Source: Phialophora verrucosa
Taxonomy: Eukaryota; Ascomycota; Eurotiomycetes; Chaetothyriales; Herpotrichiellaceae
DNA: 64,000 bases
Direction: 5' to 3'
Assembly (NCBI GenBank): GCA_002099365.1
Contig: MSED01000005.1
Coordinates: forward strand, 1,364,001 to 1,428,000
How positions within the stretch are numbered: the stretch's first letter is position 1; each line of letters begins with the position of its first letter. The notes beneath the pieces are model-generated. The model did not search any database. It saw only the letters and a list, made by a program, of their open reading frames with translations, and was not told the DNA's origin. Positions 56,261 through 64,000 of this stretch are shown here, piece after piece. A program made the position numbers and the translations under genes.

Positions 56261-58291
56261 ATGCTTCGAGACATTCCTTCACACCGGAACACCACACTCG
56301 CTTCCCGATTTTCAATAGAGAGATTCTCTGATTGTGCACCGCATCCGAAAGGCTCTTTGCACCATCGTACTCACCTCATCGTGGGTGTCTTTGGAGCCAT
56401 CACTGCCACGACACAGCACCTTCAAGCCCGTGTTGACCAAAGCAACGCAACCATGTCCCTTTCTTTACCGGCGGAGAATTACTTCAGAGAACCTAACTCG
56501 TCAAGCATTCTGTACTTCCATATTGGGTTCATGATACTGGCTTGGATAGGAGCTCTTCCTCTTCGCAAGTAGCTTCCGTCTACCTAAAGACCAAACGCTA
56601 ACATATCCAGTGGCGTCGTTGGAGGTCGCCCGCTCCAAGGTTGCATATCCGGCCCGAATACTACTTCTCGGGCTTCATGCTCTTGGAACAGTCTTTGGTC
56701 TGGCATACAACTCCAGTACACCAGACTTATACCACAAGAGCTCACATCATTCACTTGCTTGGACGTTGTCCGCGATTGCTATCTTAGAATCAATTCTAAG
56801 CATCGTGAGAAGCTTCTCGCGGTCCCGCTCCATTAGAGCCACCTTTAATGCGCGTCACGAATCGCAGCCGCTTGTTTCCTCTTCCAGACGTTTTCAAAAA
56901 TCCGTGGAGTCCCTTGGTGAGGACCAAATACACGCCACAGACCCGACCTATTTCCCACTCCCGAGACAGAGTCGGTCAAATCGGACAAATTCCATGAGAA
57001 CCAACTCCCACGCTCGGTGTAACTTTGCTTTCTTTCCTTCCCGCGCCGGAATGGACGGATGGTACAGACGACGCTTCTCCTGGACCAAAAACTCGTCCAA
57101 AATTATTTCCGCCGGTCGCTTCGTCCCTATTGGGTCGTTCACATCTAGCATTTTCGTCATGGTATTGATCATCCTAGCGTTTATTTCTTTCTGCACTGGA
57201 ACAGTCACTATGGCTGGAATATTTGTGAGGAGCCCCAGTTTCATACGTTTGGATACCGGTTGACAACGTCTAGCATGGAGATCATATCTTCAATGGCTTA
57301 GCCCATTTCATCAAAGGCGGCGTTTTCTTCTTCTTCGGCGCCATGAACTTGCTCCGCTGCATTGGCTGCTTTTCTGGGCTCGGCTGGGCGTGGAATCTCA
57401 AACCCTCGACACGTTCTCCAGCTCGGAAGTGGAGTCGCTCCGTCACCATGGAGGGGCTTGAATGTTTGCTAATCTTCATTTATGGAATCACCAATGTTTT
57501 CCTAGAACATCTCTCGGGCTGGGGAGAGGCGTGGACGGCGCAGGACCTTGAACATGTCGCCATATCGCTCTTGTTCATTGGCGGTGGTTTGGTGCGTTTC
57601 ACTGTCTTTGATTGCCGTGCGAGATATTGACTGCGTTACAGTGCGGCATGATGGTTGAGTTCCGGGCTTCCTGGGCGTTGCCAAACAGACAAGCGTCGGA
57701 AGACTCTCTCAACTTGAACGAAAAGCACATTTTGATACCCGGATACTCGACAAACCCCGTCCCTACCATGATCATATTTCTACTTGGCACCATCCTCGGT
57801 GGCCACCATCAAAACACAGTGGAGTCTACAATGATGCACAAATGGGTAACCTCTTCAGACGCCTGTGCCTCTTGTAGCCATGGTGACTGACGCTTCGCAG
57901 GTCGGTAATTTACTCACAGCAGCGTCGATAGCGAGGAGTTTCACGTACCTGCTGCTCTACATTGCACCGGCAAGATCTAGATCACCGTCTCGGCCTCCAT
58001 CTGAGCTTGTCACGTCGTTCTGTCTGATGTCGGGAGGTCTGATGCTCATGGCCAGTGTAAGAAGCTATTGACAGATCCCCTTGAGCCGCCGGCTGATACT
58101 GACGGGGGATACAGAACAGAGACACAGTCGACGCGATCATTGAGAATGATTTGAACGCAATGCTAGTGGCCACGGTCACAATGGGCATAACGGCCGTTTT
58201 GATGGCCTGGTGTTTTGCACTCGTTGCTATAAAGGAGTGGGCACAGAGGAGGGAGGGAGGGAGTCACGAAAGTAGGGAAAGCTTGGAGTGA
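56261..58291 (+). CDS. YTP1-like multi-pass membrane protein
   Basis: Six exons: 56261-56564, 56611-57224, 57274-57591, 57642-57845, 57901-58056 and 58115-58291, with introns of 46-58 nt; 590 residues in exact frame. The first intron is GC-AG (GCAAGT..CCAG). Family blocks appear in order: AYNSSTPDLYHKSSHHS (N-terminal DUF2427 region), then DHIFNGLAHFIKGGVF, GCFSGLGWAWNLKP and NVFLEHLSGWGEAWTAQDLEH, the Ytp1 signature. About ten hydrophobic helices are spread over the protein. The start is uncertain: ATG 56261 gives an extended polar leader; ATG 56453 (MSLSLPAENYF) is a shorter option. Family members are mitochondrial or endomembrane proteins of unknown biochemical role. A Ser/Arg-rich cytosolic loop sits near residues 175-240. 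Confidence 0.85.
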
Positions 58292-59111
58292 TTCAGAGTT
58301 CCTGCGGCAGATTAATCACAAGGAGCATCTAGAAGGAATTGCGAGGATAGGGCTTGTTGTGCCACACGATAATCGTAGTTGTATTCCTTTTCAGTATTTA
58401 GACTGTATCTAATTACCTCGATTCGCAATCAGGTGCTTTGCATCCTCAACTTTTGTGTCCCGGCAAACCAGAGGCATGCTCAAGAATGTGAAATGTTGGT
58501 TTCTCTAGATTCTACGATAGGAAGACTACGCAATACCAGTTACCGCCTGGTCTTTGAAACTTGTATATCCTACGGACTGTCTGTGATTCGACAACGTATC
58601 CCTTGGTAAGGAACCCCCTCAGAGCCGCTTCAGAGAGAAGTCAGTCCGACGTGTCACGCAGGCAGCAGGAATAATCTATTTCGTACTCCTCGTATCGTTG
58701 AGTATCCACCTGGATGGAGATCCGCAGTAGCAATGCCACCACTATTTCCCTTGGCACAACATACGAAGACGTAGATCCGGAATTCCGAAAATGAAGGCCT
58801 GAAACCAGGAAATCAAAGCTGCACAAATCGCAGTCCGGATTCCCAGCTGTTCTTGTTCGTGAAATGGATTGATGCACTCCATTTCCGATTCTATCACCCG
58901 TCTGTACAAAAGTCCTCCCAAAGGAAACATGGCAGACATGGTATCTAGCCTCTCACAGCAAGACGGTGCCCACGCATAAATTGCCATCCCAAAGATCCGG
59001 TGGTGTATCAGCGCGTCGACGGTCCGTCCGCATCACTGGACCGTCGGAACTGGCCAACGCTCATGGGCGCAAGGATCAAAGTCTACACTGGGATTTTCGT
59101 GCGTTACAGTA
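58292..59111. other. Spacer
   Basis: 3' flank of the YTP1-like gene and promoter of the Zn2Cys6 regulator. No gene supported. Confidence 0.4.
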
Positions 59112-60849
59112 ATGATGGTGGGCGTGGCGGGCAAATCCAAGGGTTGCAACACCTGCAGGAAGCGAAAGATCCATGTAAGTATCGAGATCCGTGTTGCTGT
59201 CTACTTTCACACGTGTGCAAATAGGGACTAAGTCGGTGGTACATAGTGTGATGGACACAGGCCGTCCTGCGCTCGATGTAGGAAGGGCAATCGGGTCTGT
59301 GGAGGATATCAGCGTGAACGACCTTTCAAGAATCTGAGTGCCTTGGACCGGGATACCTTGTTGACCCGAACCCAGCCTTGGACTTCGCTCACAGACTTGC
59401 GCACCATCAACACCGGCTCAGCTGACGATCGTACGCCTCCTTGCAGCACGCCTGAAGCGGACGATACGGCAACTTCCAAGAGCCAGAAGCTCCAGTGTCC
59501 AAGAGGCCGCGCGCTCCGCCTCTCGGAGTTGTTCGTCCACTTCCTGGACAACTATATTCCCAGAGAAGAAGCCGAGCTTCAAAAGGGGCACAAGGGCCAA
59601 GTTTCCTGGCTCCAAGCCATCGACCCCTCGCAAGTAAATGAGGCCGTCTCCCTTGATCGCGCAATCTTGGCCTTGAGTCTGGCCTGTTTGGGTCGCAAAC
59701 ATGGCGACGAGAGGATGCGACGTGAAGGCACGGCAAACTACGGCCGAGCTCTGCACCGACTACAAGACATTCTCTCCCACCACAGTCTGCTTTTCGAGGA
59801 GCAGACTCTTGCCAGCTGTATGGCACTATCCACTTTCGAGGCAAGCGCCCATCCTCGGAGCACGAATATTAGTAGGACTGCTCGTTGACCGAATAAGCAG
59901 CTCCTCGAAGTTTCCGGCGAGAATGCCAGCGGATGGGTCAGCCACGTGGAAGGTATGGCAAGGCTGATCCAGCTTCGCGGGCCAGAGCTACATGTTGATG
60001 GATTAAGCCATCGTCTCTTCTTGGGCTTCCGATCCACCAGTGTGAGTGTGGTGGATTCTCTCCTCTGAACTTGCCCGAAACAGCAGCAGCTCACCTTTCG
60101 AGCAGATCACCCACGCCCTGGCTGCCCGCAAATCGACCTATCTTGCACAACCGGACTGGCTGGCGGTGCCGTGGAAGATACACCCGAAGTCGGACCTTGA
60201 CCGGCTGCTCGATATCATGGCTCAAATTGCAACCCTGGTCGAAAAGGCCGCGCGACTCAATACCACCACCGCCGCCGCCGCGTTCGACACTCCCGACGCA
60301 CAGAGAATAGGACTCGTACAGCAGGGGTGGAAATTTCATGCCCATCTTGAGAACTGGTACCAGGGCCTCGTACGAAAGCAAGCCGGGCCGCTCTACTATG
60401 AACGCCCTTCATCAGCACGTTTTCCCTCCCAACAGGCATCCGTCTTCCCGAAGGCCCTCCACTTTCCGAATTTCGAAATCGCCCGGCTTCATCTCTCCTA
60501 CTGGACCATTCTCCTCTTGCTCTACAGTAGCATCCTCACCTTGCCCCTCTCATCTCCCAGTGACGTGGATCCGAATCAAGCGCCGCTGAAGCTGGCGAGA
60601 ATGATCGCTCAGTCGATCGAGTATCTCCTCTCGGAAGACATGCGCATTCTCGGACCGCAGAAGGTGTTTTTCGCCTTGCGCGCGGCGATGCACGCCTTTA
60701 CGACCACGGAACAAGCGGACGAGATACGTTGGTGTAGGGAGATCTTTGAGGAGCTCGATCGCCGAGGCTATCCTTTCGGCAAGATCTTGTGCAGGTGCGA
60801 GTGGGATGATATACCGACGCTCTTGTCGGGAGTGGTGCTCGAGACATGA
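59112..60849 (+). CDS. Zn2Cys6 transcription factor with Fungal_trans_2 domain
   Basis: Four exons: 59112-59174, 59247-59840, 59901-60041 and 60106-60849; 513 residues in exact frame. Exon 1 codes MMVGVAGKSKGCNTCRKRK, and the junction lies just before the third cysteine; the full cluster is C12, C15, C22, C29, C32 and C39. The second intron begins with GC (GCAAGC) and ends GCAG, joining CMALSTFE to LLEVSGENASGW; the third has GTGAGT and a CAG acceptor at 60105. The C-terminal 380 residues are the helical Fungal_trans_2 (PF11951-type) domain, with LSHVEGMARLIQLRGPE, HALAARKSTYLAQPDW and HPKSDLDRLLDI. Nuclear regulator; neighbouring genes (YTP1-like, mucin-like) are not an obvious regulon, so targets are unknown. 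Confidence 0.9.
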
Positions 60850-60892
60850 AATGAAATGGGATGAAATGAGATGATATGATATGATATGCCTG
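60845..60892 (+). repeat. Imperfect ATGAA/ATGAT short tandem repeat
   Basis: Degenerate pentamers immediately beyond the stop codon of the regulator gene, shifting from ATGAA-type to ATGAT-type units. Non-coding. Confidence 0.6.
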
Positions 60893-61133
60893 GCGATTGA
60901 AGAGGCTCCGTCTTGCCTCGACCCCAGAGCAGTGCTTCGTTCGCGATACGGCCCTCAGAGCGCAATCGTCCGGGAAGAATCGACCTTCTCAACACCACGC
61001 CAACATTACAGTATTATCACGTAGAACATCGACCAAGTAAATACCCGAGAGTGTAGTATGGTTATCGTCTCTCTGCAACACCGAGTCCGAGACTTCCAAG
61101 AGCAAATTCTACGCGTGGACCGAGTATGTGCAA

Positions 61134-62412
61134 TCAAGCGAAGCTGATTGAGATGTCGTCCACCCCCACAGAATAGCCTTCTTCGTTGATGAAGCTGTTG
61201 AGCATGACAGGGGAGAGCCCGTCACCGCCAGTCCAGGTGAACGTCCATGAGAACTGCTGCCAATCACTTGTGCCCAGATTGGTGGGATAAAAGATCGGAG
61301 AGAAGCCCAGATTCGTCACAATTTGGAAGTACACGTTCTCTTGGGCGGCGTTGGCACTGCACAGGCCGAGGCCGGTACTGCTGCAGTCTCCGATTGCCCA
61401 GAAGGTGATCGTGTATTCAACGCCCGCACAGAAGCTGGGAGATTGCGCGATACGAGCCTCGAGGGGATCGGCTTGGGTACTGGTGAGCTGCCTGTCAGGG
61501 GTTCACAGTCGTCAGTATGTCAACAATCGAGGTGGAGGGGCTACAATGACAGTGAATTCGTGGGTATACGTACAGATAATTGTTGCCTGAATGTGGAGTG
61601 AAGACGCCGCTTCCCGCTTGCTCAACGGTCTCAGAGACTGAGTATCCAAAGTTCGAGTATACCCATGGGCTGATAGACGTGGAGCTTGATTCGAATCCGC
61701 CATTGTCGAGGGCTGGCGTTGGGCAGCCGGGTGGCACACTTTGTGTGGAGGTGGTGGAGGTGGTGGAGGTGGTGGTGGTTGTAGTGGTTGTAGTGGTCGT
61801 CGTTGTCGTTGTCGTTGTGGAAGTTGTGGTGGAAGTCGTTGTTGTCGTTGTCGTTGTCGTCGTGGGTGAGGATGTTGTGGTTGTTGTTGTGGTCGAAGGT
61901 GTCGTCGTTGTTGTGGTCGATTCGGTGGTGGTTGTGGTGGTCGACTCCGTGGTGGTTGTGGTGGCGCTCGAGGTGGTCGTGCTCGTGCTCGTAGAGGAAC
62001 TGGATGTTTCGCTTGAAGTCGTCGAGGTGACTGTGCTGGGCGTGGTTGTCGACGTCGCCGTTGCCGTGGTACTGAGACTCGTGGTTGGCGTGTGATTGGC
62101 CGTGGTAGTGGGAATGCCGGGCCAGGTCAGGGTTGGTTCAGGCCAGCCTGGCGGTCCCCAAGGGTTTCCTCCAGGAGGTCCCCCAGGTGGTCCGCCGGGC
62201 GGCCCAGGATGGCCAGGTTGAGGAAACCCAGGAGAACCCGGCCGTCCTGGAGGGCTGTCCCCGGGAGGCCCTCCGGGAAAGCCCGGCTCACCAGGTCGTC
62301 CTGGCTGTCCAGGGCCAGGAAATCCCGGAGGTCCGCCAAACAAATCGAATATAGCGCGACCTTGGACACTGAGCGCGAACAGGGTCACGTGAAGAATCTT
62401 GGAAGAAACCAT
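61134..62412 (-). CDS. Secreted collagen-like and Thr-rich protein with lectin-like C-terminal domain
   Basis: Two exons on the minus strand, 62412-61574 and 61491-61134, with an 82-nt GTACGT..CAG intron; 398 residues. The start at 62412 gives a signal peptide (MVSSKILHVTLFALSVQGRA). Residues about 26-90 are Gly-Pro-rich with many Gly-x-y triplets (GRPGEPGFPGGPPGDS), like collagen. Residues about 100-228 are nearly all Thr and Ser, a mucin-like stalk expected to be heavily O-mannosylated. From C230 (CPTPALDNGGFES) to the end lies a beta-sandwich-like domain of about 170 residues ending GVDDISISFA, resembling carbohydrate-binding (CBM/galactose-binding-like) modules of fungal cell-wall proteins. 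There is no C-terminal hydrophobic tail, so no GPI anchor is predicted; wall-bound or secreted. The repetitive parts create long antisense frames that should be ignored. Confidence 0.85.
61743..62010 (-). repeat. Thr-codon tandem repeat
   Basis: ACN-type triplet array coding the Thr-rich stalk of the secreted protein; imperfect and in frame, prone to length variation. Confidence 0.8.
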
Positions 62413-64000
62413 GGCTCGCAATGAATGACTGTCTGTGATGGAGAGGGAATCCGGAAAGTGGAAAAGAGTGACACCGGTTGAAGAAGCAGACCAGGGCAAA
62501 CAGCAAACGAAGGGACAGGGACAAGCGTTCCCACAGAGGTTCGTGACGGACCTTGGGTTACGAGGGCGGGTCGATATTCATATATGTGCATGTAAGTAGG
62601 GAGGGTGAGGGAGCCGTACTCTCTCAAGCGCCGGATCATAGCCATCTCGGGTTGTCATTTGCAGTTCACTAGGTGTTCCATTTCTAGCAAAGCCTGGTAT
62701 GCGATAATCTTACTCCGTCCTGCTTCTCGAGCAGGCAAGCAGTGGCTCGTGAAGAGGGAGTTGCCCCAAAGAAGCCGACTGTTGACATCGAGGCTGAGAT
62801 GGCTTGTTCCGAAGCGGGCAACGGCTTCAGCGGCGGGGCCTTGACGTCTTGTTTGGGAAACTTAATCTCGCATCACCCTTTCTTTACGCGTGTCTGTGCA
62901 GGATCTGTGCGAGCTAGGCTGCGTAAGCGTTGGTGACGATGGAATCCGCTTCACGGCGTCAGTGCTTCGTGGATCGTCGTGCTACATATCCTGGCTGAGT
63001 GGCCGGCATGTTTCGTTCCGGGCAGGAAGGGACCTTGGAGGGTGAATGTGTTTGGTGTCGAGGATCCTTTGCCGCTTCTCATGACGGCAACACCACCGCA
63101 TCTTGGTGTAAAACGGCCTCGACTCGCCTCTCTCGCCTGCCAATTTCTCGCCTCACTGGCTCCAACGAACGCCCCACGATGGCTGACTTACTCACCACGT
63201 TTCTCTCGCCCTATCATCACCCGGCAACGTTTCAAACTCATCGTGACTGGAAACGTCCGAATAAGGGGTTCGAAGGCGGAGAACAATCCTGTACTCCGCA
63301 CGTCGGTCACCCCGCGCATCCCCCTAGTCGCCATGATTTCCTGACATTGGATCTTAAGGGAATTCCGCGATCTCCGGTTTTCTACATACCCTACTTCACG
63401 TTCCCTTACCAAGATCTCATATTCATCTGACCACTCGACCAGGAATTGTATTAGATTGTCTGAGACAGCTATCAGCTCAATCCTCGCCGCCAGACTGACC
63501 AAAACCAGCTTGTGCTGCAAACAGTACGAGGTATAGGACACAACTCACTCGTAACTTGATCTAGGCCACCCTTCCTACGCCCAAGCCTTAGAAGCACTGG
63601 CGCCAGGTGACAATGCATACCACGAATCTCTGCTCTACAACCCGGATGGCCTGGATTCAACTCTCGCTCTAGAGTCCAGCGTGCGATTCTCCAAAGTTCT
63701 CAGCGTCCGACTACTGCCAATGAGAGTGACGTGGATTGCGACGAGCCGGCTCAGAGGATATCCTCCCGCAAACACTCGAGCCCGAAAGCCAAGTACCTTG
63801 ACGAACGCAGTATCGCTGAATGTTCTGCTGGGTTGATCTTAAACGGGGCGATCGAGGCAGGTCATCTCCGCGCGGTGAATAGCAAAAGATGGGGCTTGAA
63901 AAACAGAGTGCGTTGCATCAAGGATCCAAGTCTATGGTAGGCTTTGTCTTCCCACCGGTAATTCGTCCCCGTCCCCAACTGGCCTGGATTTCCATGTGGT
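62413..64000. other. Right-edge region with coding-like plus-strand pieces
   Basis: Promoter of the secreted-protein gene up to about 62.7 kb. Further right, plus-strand frames at 62999-63430, about 63566-63670 (HPSYAQALEALAPGDNAYHESL) and 63680-63940 (KYLDERSIAECSAGLILNGA) look protein-like and follow each other, but only the middle one has an evident acceptor (TCTAG at 63566). They may be exons of one gene ending at 63940. No family recognised. Confidence 0.3.

Noticed and set aside
61580..62095. 171-codon plus-strand frame rich in Val
   Set aside because: Antisense of the Thr-codon repeat in the secreted-protein gene.
1..64000. Secondary-metabolite gene cluster
   Set aside because: No polyketide synthase, non-ribosomal peptide synthetase, terpene cyclase or P450 is present; regulators and a dehydrogenase alone do not make a cluster.

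Overview
The window is nuclear DNA of a filamentous ascomycete (Pezizomycotina). The evidence is short introns (about 46-280 nt, GT..AG with CTAAC/CTGAC-like branch sites, three with GC..AG), long gene-free spacers, and fungal-restricted families: copper-fist and Zn2Cys6 regulators, SUR7/PalI, YTP1-like, Kap123 and a Thr-rich cell-surface protein. The genus cannot be fixed from sequence alone. There are no rRNA or convincing tRNA genes, no CRISPR array, and no intact transposon. About 18 gene models can be supported, most re-spliced here by joining frames across consensus splice sites so that the total coding length is a multiple of three.

Left part (0-25 kb): a copper-fist transcription factor (671-2432), a calcineurin-like metallophosphoesterase (3629-4591), a divergent pair of small enzymes (a dimeric alpha/beta-barrel monooxygenase-like protein and a cupin, 5301-7680), a vacuolar Ca2+/H+ exchanger (8831-10877, minus), a gene-poor stretch with one small Ser-rich gene (14379-14946), the karyopherin Kap123 (18698-22153, minus), and a short orphan Zn2Cys6 protein (24448-25127).

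Middle (25-38 kb): mostly non-coding, with a Cys-rich zinc-finger protein that looks frame-broken at its 3' end (31845-32297) and a spliced gene for a Gln/His-repeat protein (33539-34486). The spacers carry many copies of a GTACGAGTAC-type motif.

Centre-right (38-54 kb): the most remarkable gene, 38077-43191 (minus), encodes about 1,660 residues combining ubiquitin-like segments, a RING-like finger, a von Willebrand A domain interrupted by a U-box, and a C-terminal ubiquitin-conjugating (E2) domain. It lies head-to-head with RPN7, a 26S proteasome lid subunit (44288-45787). Next come alanine aminotransferase with a possible mitochondrial presequence (46269-48158), an alpha/beta hydrolase (48889-49866, minus), a SUR7/PalI-type membrane protein with an in-frame TGA (51338-52284, minus), and a short-chain dehydrogenase (52839-53795, minus).

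Right end (54-64 kb): a decayed fungal transcription-factor fragment (55607-56001), a six-exon YTP1-like membrane protein (56261-58291), a Zn2Cys6/Fungal_trans_2 regulator (59112-60849), a secreted collagen-like/mucin-like protein with a lectin-like tail (61134-62412, minus), and coding-like sequence running toward the edge. Housekeeping functions (nuclear import, proteasome, transamination, calcium storage) are interleaved with accessory ones; no biosynthetic cluster with a backbone enzyme is present.
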